Shown in pieces: positions 16,934-25,765 of a stretch of DNA of 47,035 nt (the first letter of the stretch is position 1; every line of letters begins with the position of its first letter). The notes below the pieces were generated by a model. It saw only the letters and a list, made by a program, of their open reading frames with translations, had not been told where the DNA came from and ran no database searches. Origin of the DNA: a bacterium (GTDB lineage Bacteria > Patescibacteriota > Saccharimonadia > Saccharimonadales > UBA4665); contig JAJYDV010000005.1 of the NCBI GenBank assembly GCA_021777375.1, positions 15,789 through 62,823 of the forward strand, read 5' to 3'. The position numbers were made by a program, and so were the translations under genes.

Positions 16934-19104
16934 TATTTGCCACCTCCTAGGATAAATTGAATTGCCCCGTTAATATGCCCAAGATCCGTAAATGTCCCCT
17001 GTCCGGGAATCGTAACGCTTTCAATTGCTCCTTGACCACCGCTTAAACCATTGCCAACGAAGTGAATGCCGTAATGATTGTTAATTAGTTCCGGTAATCG
17101 CGAAGAAAGATTCCCGAGGTGCGAATTCATGGCGTAATCCCAGGGCAGGGTATTGCCATCTACTGGCCTAATATCCAACGTACTGGTTGTTGAAGGATGC
17201 TCAATGGGAGCCGGAGCATGCTCCGGGTGCGTACCACTACTATGCGTAGGCCTATTTAAAGTTGGGGCATGCCCCTCAGCTAGTGACCAGGCGATTGGTC
17301 CGACGGCTAGAATTGAACCAATGACCGCGCCGCCGCGTTTGTAATTGCGTAAAGTTGCCGCTTCTTTAGAAGAGGAGGCCAGGTAATCATCGATAGTCTT
17401 TAGTTCCGACTGAGACACATTTTTGGCGGCCTTCCGCTCACCTAATTGCTGCACTAAATCATAAGAACCATATCCTCTAAGTAAGCCCTTGCCAACAGTA
17501 GCCAGAGCTACCAATGGAGCATCAAAGGTTGATGCGCCGACAAATCCAGCCGCCGTTAGCCCAATACTTACCGCCAGCCTAGTCTTTGGGTGTGATCGTA
17601 AAAAGCCCATAAACTTAGTCATCCTAGGATTAGAGCGAATGCGCTCGTCAATAACAGCCTGACTAATATTCTTGCTAGTCTCCATTAGCCTAGATTGCAG
17701 ATAGGCCTGTCTAGCACCTTCGCGCTGCTCGTATTCATTATCTATGCCTTTTTTCGTATCATTGGCTAGCTCAAGTTTTGCCTGGAGATCATTTATTTGG
17801 CTGTCTAGCGATCCATCATATTGCTCTCCGGCACTATTTTTTCGATTATTAAGCTCACTAAGCTGTTGATCTATTTCACTTATTTCTGCGCTATTGGCCT
17901 CACGAGCATTTGCCAGCGCCTGATCTGCTACCCGCATGGTTTCTGGTATGACAGCCATGTATTCATTGAACTTTGTTTTAAGTATTGCCGCAGCCGAGTC
18001 AAACTCTATTTTGTCTTTCTTGCCCGAAAACAACCTCTCAGCATGTAGTTTAGCTTTGGCATACCCCTCTATAGCCTTATCTAAGGCTAACCGGCGATTA
18101 GCTTCCATCTCGGGAGCTTCGGGAACTTGAATCTCTTGCTCGTCACTATTTTCTACTTCAGGATTTTCATTTACCGGCTGGTCGTTACCTTGTTTCTCGA
18201 TCTCTTCGGCATTTTGACTGGATTCATCAGTCGCTGTTTCCAACTGTTCAGGCACATTTCTACGGCGTTTGTTCATTTCCTTATCAACAATGTCTATAAG
18301 CTGAAGTTTACGGGCCTCATCCATTCCATTTTCTTTTTCTATGCGTTTGAAAATCTCATCTTGGATATCTAATGCCGCGGTTTTGTCATTATGATCCTCA
18401 GCGTCTGCCCACTTATCTAAAAGCCCGTCTTCTTTGAGCAACGGCAGATTTTCGTAAGCCTGATCGTTAGAGTCTGCTTCGTCAGAGTTATTGGTATCCT
18501 CTCTAGCTTTAAACTGTCCGGTACTTGCATCACGTACGTTGTCTCGCTTGTCTAGGTAATCTCTGCCAAGCAAGTAATCACGCATATCCCGGTGGCCCTT
18601 AAGCTCTTCCTCGAGTTTAGAAACATCCTCACCCCAACCTTTTTCAGTAGCAATTTTATCTTCCAGCCGCTCTATTTGTCGAGTTGTGGCTCCAAGCAGA
18701 TCGTTAACTATAATACTTCCTTCACCTGTTGAGTTATTTTCTGTAACTAGCTGATTCGGCTTTTCGGCTTCTACGCTCTGGTTCATTTCCATCTCGGTAG
18801 AAACAGCTACTGGCTTAGTGTCTGGGAATGTGTCAACTTGTTGCGAGGGCGCTGTTGTCTCAACTGTTTCTGGCGCTAGAGGTATTTCCTCTTGTACTTC
18901 TGTCTCGTTGACTTGCTTAATTGCCTCAGCGTCCATATTGAAGTCATCTACTGGATTGTGTTCGACTTCGGAAGCGGTATTGTCTTGAATGCTGGATGGC
19001 ACTAATCCTAACTCTTCAGTTGATTGTAAACGTTGGTCTTCTTGATTTGTTTCGTTAACAATCTGCGGAATCGGCTCTTGGTTATTACTATTGTTGTTTT
19101 CCAT
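16933..19104 (-). CDS. Large acidic coiled-coil membrane protein, unknown function
   Basis: Encodes 723 residues. The first 130 are Glu/Thr/Asn-rich and probably disordered. Charged helical or coiled-coil segments follow at about 135-320 and 340-500. Two hydrophobic segments (about 512-545, SIGLTAAGFVGASTF, and about 592-612, GGAVIGSILAVGPIAWSL) suggest a membrane hairpin; the His/Pro-rich linker and final 80-residue domain (DLGHINGAIQFILGGG end) would then lie on the other side. No signal peptide and no known enzyme motif. It could be a structural or surface-attachment component. TATAAT lies about 30 nt upstream of the ATG. Confidence 0.7.
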   Translation of the reverse strand: MENNNSNNQEPIPQIVNETNQEDQRLQSTEELGLVPSSIQDNTASEVEHNPVDDFNMDAEAIKQVNETEVQEEIPLAPETVETTAPSQQVDTFPDTKPVAVSTEMEMNQSVEAEKPNQLVTENNSTGEGSIIVNDLLGATTRQIERLEDKIATEKGWGEDVSKLEEELKGHRDMRDYLLGRDYLDKRDNVRDASTGQFKAREDTNNSDEADSNDQAYENLPLLKEDGLLDKWADAEDHNDKTAALDIQDEIFKRIEKENGMDEARKLQLIDIVDKEMNKRRRNVPEQLETATDESSQNAEEIEKQGNDQPVNENPEVENSDEQEIQVPEAPEMEANRRLALDKAIEGYAKAKLHAERLFSGKKDKIEFDSAAAILKTKFNEYMAVIPETMRVADQALANAREANSAEISEIDQQLSELNNRKNSAGEQYDGSLDSQINDLQAKLELANDTKKGIDNEYEQREGARQAYLQSRLMETSKNISQAVIDERIRSNPRMTKFMGFLRSHPKTRLAVSIGLTAAGFVGASTFDAPLVALATVGKGLLRGYGSYDLVQQLGERKAAKNVSQSELKTIDDYLASSSKEAATLRNYKRGGAVIGSILAVGPIAWSLAEGHAPTLNRPTHSSGTHPEHAPAPIEHPSTTSTLDIRPVDGNTLPWDYAMNSHLGNLSSRLPELINNHYGIHFVGNGLSGGQGAIESVTIPGQGTFTDLGHINGAIQFILGGGK

Positions 19105-19252
19105 ATTTTTAATAACAGTTTTTATTCAAGCTTATATTAATGATTATAGCAGTAACTCGCTCTAGTTTTTACACTCGAAATTTCTATTAGCATATTTTTC
19201 TTTTAGAAATAATTACCGACTTGATATTTATACCTAATATCGACAGATATTT

Positions 19253-19891
19253 TTATTGACTAGAGAGACTAACTGAGGGCACTGGTTGGTTATTAAAATA
19301 CACGGTATTATTTTTAAGGATTAAATTAGCATTCGGTTCGACACCTAAAGCCGATTCTCCGTTACCGGTAGTTACACTACCGAAGTTTTCTCTAATTAGT
19401 TCGCTTGCATCAAAACACACAGCTTCGTCTCCATGACCGATGGGGGCAACAAACCACTCATCACTCTGAGACTTATTTATATTTGCCGATTGTCCGCTAA
19501 CCTCTATTACTACTGGAAAATGCAAGATACTATTAGGAGAAGTAGTGGTAACGAGATTGTTTAGGGGTTCTCCTGCGCCATTTTCAAAACCGCATGAATT
19601 CCTAATATTGACCTGACCTTTTAGCGTAATATTTTCCAGTCCCTTCAAACCGCCTTCAGTAAGCTTAATGTAATCTGCTTTGCTAAGTATTGATTGAATT
19701 GAAGCCGGTTCAATTTTTCCCATTTTTTCAAGGCTGTTATATGCTGCAAAGACGGTAGCGGCAGATAAGGCCACTAGGCCGAGCTTCCTAGGGGTATAGC
19801 GTTTAGTTCTAAGTCTATCAGCAGGTGACAAGACAGATTTGTCAGTGGCAAATTTTAGAGAGCCGTTTTCAATTGGGGGGTATTTACTCAT
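19253..19891 (-). CDS. Single-pass membrane-anchored protein, unknown function
   Basis: Encodes 212 residues. A short cytoplasmic region with a basic stretch (RLRTKRYTPRK) precedes one membrane segment (about 37-52, GLVALSAATVFAAYNS), followed by an extracytoplasmic domain of about 155 residues with two Cys (about 99 and 158). Strand-rich sequence with GLENITLKGQVNIRNS suggests a beta fold. I do not recognise the family. TATAGT lies 6 nt before the ATG without a ribosome binding site, suggesting a leaderless mRNA. Confidence 0.65.
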   Translation of the reverse strand: MSKYPPIENGSLKFATDKSVLSPADRLRTKRYTPRKLGLVALSAATVFAAYNSLEKMGKIEPASIQSILSKADYIKLTEGGLKGLENITLKGQVNIRNSCGFENGAGEPLNNLVTTTSPNSILHFPVVIEVSGQSANINKSQSDEWFVAPIGHGDEAVCFDASELIRENFGSVTTGNGESALGVEPNANLILKNNTVYFNNQPVPSVSLSSQ

Positions 19892-20009
19892 GTCTTCACT
19901 ATAACACTAACGGTTAAAAAAAGCAAGATTATTTTATTGTATTTTAGAATATTGTTATATGTTATCGCCCGGAACAGATTGCAAGAGTGGTATACTTGGA
20001 AAGTTAAAA

Positions 20010-20086
20010 CGGGGTGTGGCGCAGTTTGGTAGCGCGCAGCGTTCGGGACGCTGAGGTCGTCCGTTCAAATCGGATCACCCCGACCA
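20010..20086 (+). tRNA. tRNA-Pro (anticodon CGG)
   Basis: A 77-nt cloverleaf with acceptor CGGGGTG pairing with CACCCCG, anticodon loop TTCGGGA (CGG), and an encoded CCA. TATACT at 19991 is a likely -10. It marks the right side of the 11.5-20 kb interval, opposite tRNA-Pro(UGG). Confidence 0.96.
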
Positions 20087-20115
20087 CATTCAGAATATAT
20101 AGTAAGTACGACGGT

Positions 20116-22005
20116 CTATTTAAACCGGCTTTCACCAACCTTGATGGTATGTGCTCTCAGAGCGTTAAATATTATAACTACATCTACCACCTCCTGTAGT
20201 ATAGCGCCGTAAATTGGCAGAAATCTCCCGGTAGCAAAAATAACCATTAATATCAGACTTAGAAGGACACCAACAAGGATACTTTGTTTAGCAATGCTGA
20301 AGGTTTTTTTAGCAATTTGAGTTACTGTAGCTACCTTGCTTAAATCATCGAGCATTACGACGATGCTTGCGGATTCACTGGCTGCAGTAGAACCACGAGC
20401 CCCGAGTGCGATACCGACATCGGCACCGGTAAGTACCGGGGCATCGTTTACTCCGTCACCGACAAAAACGATAGGACGTTCTTTTATATCTTCTAAGGCG
20501 TGAAGCTTTTCGCCGGGGAGAGTCTCTGCATAAACGGTTTTGATACCTAGTTGTTTGGCTATTGTGTCGGCCGTGCCCTGGTTATCCCCAGTCATCATAA
20601 CAGTTCGCGATACACCTAATCTGTAAAGCTCTTCAATAGTTCGTTTTGATTCGTCTCGCAACTTATCGCTTAAGAAGATTACTCCGGCCAACTTGTGATT
20701 AATTGCCACGAGTACGGTGGTTCTAGCCTTGCTCGGAGGAATTTTCCCTACATTGACTCCATGATTAGTAATAAAGTCCCGACGCCCAATTAAGATATGC
20801 TCAGACTTCAGCGTGGCCTGTACCCCCTGCCCGGGCAATTCGGTTACATGCTTGACCTTCGACGGTTTAATTCCTCTATCCTTAGCAGCTTTAACAATTG
20901 CCGCCGCAATAATATGATTTGAGTTCTGCTCAGTACTGGCTGCCAGAGCGAGCACTTCATTTTCGCTATAGGGAGCGTAGGTCTCTATGCTATCCAGGGC
21001 CAGCGACCCTGTAGTGAGCGTACCGGTTTTATCGAAAACGAAAGTTTTAGCTTCGGCTAGTCTCTCTAAGCTGGAACCAGTCTTAACAACCACACCGTAC
21101 TTATATGAACGGCTCATGCCCGAGATTAGGGCAATCGGCGCAGCTAGCAAAAGAGGGCAGGGTGTTGCAACGATAATTACATCTAAAAAGCGAATCGCAT
21201 GACCGCTAATAATCCAAACACTTGCCGCAATGATATAAGCCGCTATGGTAAAAGGAATGCTGTAGCGATCGGCTAAACGCACAAAAGGGGCTTTGGAAGC
21301 CTCGGCTTCGGACACTAGATGAACGATTTGTTGGTACTGACTGTTTTTGGCAGTTCGAATGGCCTTGGCGGTAACTAGTCGCTCATTGTTAATTGTGCCG
21401 CTGAGGATCTGCTCACCAATACCGCGAGACACCGGTAGACTTTCGCCGGTCAGGCTGGATTCATTGAAACTACTGGATCCGTCTAGAATCAAGGCATCTA
21501 CCGGAACGACCTCACCCGGCTTAATAATGATTCGATCGCCAACTTTGACTTCACTGACATCTAAATCGACTATCTTGTTGCCACGTTTTAGATGGGCTTT
21601 TTTGGGTGAGTTTTTAAGTAGGGCGCTTAGTTCACGGTGTGAACGGTGTTCGGCGAAATTTTCAAGACCTTTCCCCCCGGTAAGCATAATGACTATTGCC
21701 AAGGCCGCAAAGTCTTGTTTTAAGATGACCGATGTAATAATTGCGGTTAGTGCAAGAATGTCTATGCCGTAGCGACCAGTCCGGATATCCTCCCACATTG
21801 TTTTAATTAGCGGTAGGCCTTCAGCCAAAGCTGCAGTACCCATTACCCACAGGGCTAAAGTATGGAAGCCGCCAAAGTATAAACCTCCACCTAAAGCAAT
21901 CGACAGCAGGGCCAGCCCAAAAAGCTTATATACCCTGAAGAACTTAACTATTTTATTAACGGTTGAAGTGATTATTTTCAAATATGTCCTTATAAACAAT
22001 TTCAT
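20116..22005 (-). CDS. Heavy-metal-translocating P-type ATPase (P1B)
   Basis: Encodes 629 residues. Motifs: TGES (about 186-189), the metal-site motif TPCP (about 281-284) in the sixth membrane helix, phosphorylation site DKTGT (about 325-329), GDGVNDAP near 545, and a conserved NALR near the end. The N-terminal HMA metal-binding domain is absent. It exports or imports a soft or transition metal (Cu, Zn, Cd or Pb class; TPCP does not decide). I choose ATG 22005, two bases after the tRNA-His CCA end; an upstream in-frame start would lie inside the tRNA. Likely co-transcribed with tRNA-His from the promoter at 22114-22142. Confidence 0.92.
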   Translation of the reverse strand: MKLFIRTYLKIITSTVNKIVKFFRVYKLFGLALLSIALGGGLYFGGFHTLALWVMGTAALAEGLPLIKTMWEDIRTGRYGIDILALTAIITSVILKQDFAALAIVIMLTGGKGLENFAEHRSHRELSALLKNSPKKAHLKRGNKIVDLDVSEVKVGDRIIIKPGEVVPVDALILDGSSSFNESSLTGESLPVSRGIGEQILSGTINNERLVTAKAIRTAKNSQYQQIVHLVSEAEASKAPFVRLADRYSIPFTIAAYIIAASVWIISGHAIRFLDVIIVATPCPLLLAAPIALISGMSRSYKYGVVVKTGSSLERLAEAKTFVFDKTGTLTTGSLALDSIETYAPYSENEVLALAASTEQNSNHIIAAAIVKAAKDRGIKPSKVKHVTELPGQGVQATLKSEHILIGRRDFITNHGVNVGKIPPSKARTTVLVAINHKLAGVIFLSDKLRDESKRTIEELYRLGVSRTVMMTGDNQGTADTIAKQLGIKTVYAETLPGEKLHALEDIKERPIVFVGDGVNDAPVLTGADVGIALGARGSTAASESASIVVMLDDLSKVATVTQIAKKTFSIAKQSILVGVLLSLILMVIFATGRFLPIYGAILQEVVDVVIIFNALRAHTIKVGESRFK

Positions 22006-22007
22006 GG

Positions 22008-22085
22008 TGGGGCGAATGATGGGATTTGAACCCACGACCTCCGGGACCACAATCCAGCGCTCTAACCAACTGAGCTACATTCGCC
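22008..22085 (-). tRNA. tRNA-His (anticodon GUG)
   Basis: Acceptor GCGAATG pairs with CATTCGC; an extra G at position -1 faces C73, the identity mark of tRNA-His. Anticodon loop TTGTGGT gives GTG; CCA is encoded. The downstream ATPase start codon begins two bases beyond the tRNA 3' end. Confidence 0.97.
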
Positions 22086-22113
22086 GTATTATCCAGCATT
22101 AACAACAGGGGTG

Positions 22114-22142
22114 ATTATACGAAACTTCTACCGATTGAGCAA
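22114..22142 (-). promoter_or_regulatory. Promoter of tRNA-His and the P-type ATPase
   Basis: On the minus strand TTGCTC (-35) and a perfect TATAAT (-10) are separated by 17 nt, placing the start of transcription about 20 nt before the tRNA. Confidence 0.6.
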
Positions 22143-22383
22143 GCTAAGCTTTGGCGGAGGAGTCATTATCCTGTTCAATAAGTGTGCGATAAACCGACAA
22201 TATTACCTTGCCACCTCTTAATAAACAAAATTTTTTGCAATTTCTAGACGTTAAATCTAGTTTTCTAATATCAAGCTGAGGGGTAATTGAGGCTTAATTG
22301 ATGGATTAGGGTCGTTTTCCAAAGTTATTATGTAATTTAAATGAGTTAAAAACAAGAGTGGTAGGAAGTAAATAGCCATTAAA

Positions 22384-22415
22384 AGTAAAAAGACCTGTTG
22401 CCAGGTCTTTTTACT
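22384..22415 (-). terminator. Strong intrinsic terminator, possibly bidirectional
   Basis: Perfect 14-bp hairpin: AGTAAAAAGACCTG, loop TTGC, CAGGTCTTTTTACT (plus-strand view). A T-rich tract follows on the minus strand. It would end transcripts coming from murA, tRNA-Gly and tRNA-Arg. A second hairpin (GACTAAG...CTTAGTC) lies at 22416-22439. Confidence 0.75.
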
Positions 22416-22526
22416 GACTAAGTCATTTCTGGCTTAGTCTGTCATCTTTCGATGGCAACCACCTCAACGATGGTAATTTCTAGTTTAGCAGGCGATATTT
22501 ATTATGCAAGACCTTGGACTCTAAAC

Positions 22527-22621
22527 TGTGTATAACGATGTGGATAAAAGCGAAATCATATCTGTAGATAGCTTTTAAAATTTGAACTAAAATCTTAGCA
22601 TTAAGCTTATGTTTATCCACA
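22527..22621. other. Cluster of three perfect DnaA boxes in a non-coding AT-rich region
   Basis: TGTGTATAA at 22527-22535 and TGTGGATAA at 22539-22547 are minus-strand boxes; TTATCCACA at 22613-22621 is a plus-strand box. All fit the TTATNCACA consensus. The two TTATCCACA copies face each other across about 65 bp of AT-rich sequence. The whole gene-free region is 22086-22626 (540 bp), long for this compact genome. It may be a replication origin or a DnaA-titrating/regulatory site. dnaA and dnaN are not in the window. Confidence 0.6.
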
Positions 22622-22626
22622 ATATT

Positions 22627-22703
22627 TGGTGCCCCGGGATGGATTCGAACCAACGACCTTAGGCTTAGAAGTCCTCTGCTCTATCCAACTGAGCTACCGG
22701 GGC
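22627..22703 (-). tRNA. tRNA-Arg (anticodon UCU)
   Basis: A 77-nt cloverleaf with acceptor GCCCCGG pairing with CCGGGGC, anticodon loop CTTCTAA (TCT), and an encoded CCA. Three bases separate it from tRNA-Gly, so both come from one transcript. Confidence 0.97.
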
Positions 22704-22706
22704 AAA

Positions 22707-22781
22707 TGGTGCGGGTGGGGAGGGTCGAACTCCCGTCCCCAACTTGGAAGGTTGGGATAATAGCCGTTATACCACACCCGC
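22707..22781 (-). tRNA. tRNA-Gly (anticodon UCC)
   Basis: A 75-nt cloverleaf with acceptor GCGGGTG pairing with CACCCGC, anticodon loop CTTCCAA (TCC), and an encoded CCA. It lies 45 bp downstream of murA on the same strand. Confidence 0.97.
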
Positions 22782-22825
22782 AACAGGGGTGATTATATCA
22801 CCTTTTGTCTCTATTTAGTTAGAGC

Positions 22826-24361
22826 TCAAGCTAAAGGTTCAACCTCACTTAAAACCGTAATGTGCGCGCCCAGAGAGTTCAGTCGCTGGGCAAGATCTTC
22901 ATACCCGCGGTTGATTGTATAGACATTACGCAAAATAGAAATACCCGGGGCGGCTAACATCCCGATAAGTAGCATTACAGCCGGTCGGATGCCGCTCGGA
23001 CAGACCAAATCGGCCGGTTTAAACCTGGTCGGACCGCTAATAAATACGCGATGCGGATCGGCAAGTTCCATGTTGACCCCGATTTTTTTCATTTCGGTAT
23101 ACATCAACGCCCGGTCTTCGTAAATCCAGTCATGAATTAGTGTACGACCGCGAGCCACGGCAACTATCGGAACAAAATAGGGCAGGTGATCGATGTTCAG
23201 CCCGGGAAAGACGTTAGGGTGAATCTTTTCTTTTGGCGCAACCAAACTGCCATTATGTTTGTGCAGCTTGATGTCTACTAGCTCGGTGTATCCATTATCT
23301 GCCTTGTAGGTGTCGGACAGCTCATACTTTAACCCCATTTTTTCAAGCTTAAGTAGCTCAAGTTCTAGAAACTCCAGAGGCGCTCTGCGGATGGTAATTG
23401 ATGAATTAGTGGTTACTGCCGCAGCAATAAAGGTCATGGCCTCTACAGGGTCTTCGCTGGGGTAATAAGTAACGTTACGGTTAATTTTTTCAACCCCGTG
23501 AACAATTAGTGTTGAAGTGCCAATACCGTCGATGGCTACGCCTAGCTTGTTCAGGTAAAGACAGAGATCCTGAACCGCATAATTGGCACTAGCCATCTTA
23601 ATAACTGTAGTGCCGGGACTTAGGGCAGCGACCATGAGTATGTTTTCGGTCGTAGTGTCTCCTGATTCATAAAGTACGACATGTCGAGATGGTAATTTAA
23701 GCTTTGCTTTAACTTTATAATGCGCTGCAACAGTGTCCACATTAACACCGAACTCTTCAAGGGCGTAAAGGTGGGGCAGGATAGTTCGTCGTCCCAGATC
23801 GCATCCCCCGGCGTAGGGGATAATAAATTCTTGGCTCCGATGGGCTAGCGGCCCGATAAACATTAGCACACTACGGGTCCGCTTGGCGGCCTCTTGGTTA
23901 ATGTTCTTTAGATTCAGTTTCTCAGGAGCTTTAATAATTAAGTTATTACCATTTTGCCATTTAACATTCACGCCAATGCTCTGTAAAACCTCGATTATTC
24001 GGTTAACTTCCTCAATTCTGGCAACATTTTTTAGTGTTGTGGTACCGTGGTTAAGCAAACTGGCACAAAGTAAACCGACGGCTGCATTTTTGCTGGTTTT
24101 TAAGCTAATCTCTCCCCTTAACTCGTGTCCGCCATCAATCCTTAAACTAATCGAACCGGCCGACACGCTAATAAGCTGTTTATTTAAAACCTCGCTAATT
24201 CGGCCCAGAGTCTCCAGACTTAAGTTTTGACGGCCATGTTCGATACGATTAACAGCCGACTGCGAAGTCGAGAGCTGAGCAGCGAATTCATTTTGCGTAA
24301 GTCCGCGATCTTGTCGAATCTGGGATATGAGTTGACCAATCTGTTGGTTGGTAGTCGACAT
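22826..24361 (-). CDS. murA: XRE helix-turn-helix fused to UDP-GlcNAc 1-carboxyvinyltransferase (MurA)
   Basis: Encodes 511 residues, about 80-90 longer than ordinary MurA. Residues about 8-62 form an XRE-type HTH (LTQNEFAAQLSTSQSAVNRIE). From about 70 on it is an EPSP-synthase-fold MurA: the Lys-Asn pair (K91-N92 in TSKNAA) and the loop Cys (C187 in AGGCDLG) are present. MurA makes the first committed peptidoglycan precursor from UDP-GlcNAc and PEP. The C-terminal segment PSGIRPAVML diverges from the usual DLRAG form. The N-terminal HTH suggests DNA binding, perhaps autoregulation. TATAAC lies 6 nt before the ATG. Confidence 0.92.
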   Translation of the reverse strand: MSTTNQQIGQLISQIRQDRGLTQNEFAAQLSTSQSAVNRIEHGRQNLSLETLGRISEVLNKQLISVSAGSISLRIDGGHELRGEISLKTSKNAAVGLLCASLLNHGTTTLKNVARIEEVNRIIEVLQSIGVNVKWQNGNNLIIKAPEKLNLKNINQEAAKRTRSVLMFIGPLAHRSQEFIIPYAGGCDLGRRTILPHLYALEEFGVNVDTVAAHYKVKAKLKLPSRHVVLYESGDTTTENILMVAALSPGTTVIKMASANYAVQDLCLYLNKLGVAIDGIGTSTLIVHGVEKINRNVTYYPSEDPVEAMTFIAAAVTTNSSITIRRAPLEFLELELLKLEKMGLKYELSDTYKADNGYTELVDIKLHKHNGSLVAPKEKIHPNVFPGLNIDHLPYFVPIVAVARGRTLIHDWIYEDRALMYTEMKKIGVNMELADPHRVFISGPTRFKPADLVCPSGIRPAVMLLIGMLAAPGISILRNVYTINRGYEDLAQRLNSLGAHITVLSEVEPLA

Positions 24362-24485
24362 CTGACTGTTATACCATATATGGTGTTAGATTAGCAATAT
24401 ACTTTTGTTTTTGGATTCCGAACGTATTTTATTCCACCTGTCGCCTTGTTACAATAGCTCTAATAATTCCAAGAAGAGGAAAAGT

Positions 24486-25757
24486 ATGCAGGATAAGGCC
24501 GTCGCTAAACTTATTGCCGCTGAAGAAAAACGCCAACTTGAGGGGTTAGAACTTATTCCAAGCGAAAACTATGTTAGCCAGGAAGTACTTAAAACCATGG
24601 GCAGCGTTTTTACGAATAAGTATTCCGAAGGCTTTCCCGGTAAACGCTATTACGGTGGCCAGCTAAACACTGACGCAGTTGAGCAGCTAGCAATCGATCG
24701 GGCTAAAGTCCTGTTTCATTCCGATCACGCCAATGTTCAGCCTCATTCTGGAGCTCCGGCCAATGAGGCGGTTTATCATGCTTGGTTAGAACCCGGAGAC
24801 ACTATTATGGGAATGGAGCTTAGCCATGGTGGTCACTTAACGCATGGCCGTCCGGGTACGATCTCGGCTAAATTATTTAACTTTGTTCGCTATGGGATTA
24901 AAGACATCGAGACGGGTGAGATTGACTACCAATCGATGCGTGAAATAGCTCTCCAAACAAAGCCAAAGATTATACTGGCCGGGTTTTCTTCATATCCAAG
25001 AGAGCTGGACTATGCCAAATTTGCGGCAATCGGTAAAGAAGTAGGTGCGGTATTGATGGCCGACATGGCGCATATTGCCGGTCTGATTGCCGGCGGAGTT
25101 TTAAATAATCCCTTCGATTTCGGGTTTCATGTGATGACCACCACCACCCATAAGACACTTAGAGGGCCGCGTGGAGCAATGATCCTGTCTCAAGGAGTAG
25201 TCGGAAACCCCCTGAAAGCTCCGGAAAAGAATATCGAGAATCTGCCAACCCTAATCGATAGAACAGTTTTCCCTGGGCTTCAGGGCGGTCCCCATATGCA
25301 TATCATCGCCGCTAAAGCTGTCGCTCTGTATGAAGCCGCTCAGCCAGAATACAAACTTTATTGTCGGCAGGTTTTGGCTAACTCGAAGGTCCTAAGTGAA
25401 GAACTAATGCGCCGAGGCCTTAAGTTAGTCACTAATGGTACCGATAACCACATGATGCTAATAGATATTCAGTCGAGTTTTGGTTTTGACGGCAGTGTCG
25501 CTGAGGAGACTCTCGACCGAATCGGCCTAACCCTTAATAAGAACGTTATTCCAGACGATCCGTTGCCTCCGTACAGACCAAGTGGGGTTAGGCTCGGCAC
25601 TCCGGCTATTACAACCAGAGGACTTAAAGAAGAGCATATGGTTCAAATTGCCGCATGGATGTATAAAGCCCTAAAAAGCCATAATGACGAGAACGAACTT
25701 ACTAAGTTATCTAGCGAGGTAAAGCGTTTCGCAGCTTCTTTCCCGTTGCCGGTTTAG
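24486..25757 (+). CDS. glyA: Serine hydroxymethyltransferase
   Basis: Encodes 423 residues, normal length. This PLP enzyme interconverts serine and glycine with transfer of a one-carbon unit to tetrahydrofolate. The PLP lysine is in TTTTHKTLRGPRG; LIPSENYVS, GKRYYGG and NVQPHSG are family motifs. Start ATG 24486 follows AAGAGGA at about 6 nt; an upstream in-frame TTG (24405) would add a non-conserved extension. It is convergent with murB, the ends being 8 bp apart, and divergent from XRE-murA. Confidence 0.97.
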   Translation: MQDKAVAKLIAAEEKRQLEGLELIPSENYVSQEVLKTMGSVFTNKYSEGFPGKRYYGGQLNTDAVEQLAIDRAKVLFHSDHANVQPHSGAPANEAVYHAWLEPGDTIMGMELSHGGHLTHGRPGTISAKLFNFVRYGIKDIETGEIDYQSMREIALQTKPKIILAGFSSYPRELDYAKFAAIGKEVGAVLMADMAHIAGLIAGGVLNNPFDFGFHVMTTTTHKTLRGPRGAMILSQGVVGNPLKAPEKNIENLPTLIDRTVFPGLQGGPHMHIIAAKAVALYEAAQPEYKLYCRQVLANSKVLSEELMRRGLKLVTNGTDNHMMLIDIQSSFGFDGSVAEETLDRIGLTLNKNVIPDDPLPPYRPSGVRLGTPAITTRGLKEEHMVQIAAWMYKALKSHNDENELTKLSSEVKRFAASFPLPV

Positions 25758-25765
25758 AAGATTCC

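Noticed and set aside
20014-20199. Open frame across tRNA-Pro(CGG)
   Set aside because: It is the tRNA gene read as protein.
22144-22290. A minus-strand frame of about 47 codons ending in SSAKA before tRNA-His
   Set aside because: No ATG, GTG or TTG start with a ribosome binding site; it overlaps the strong tRNA-His promoter, so it is probably chance.
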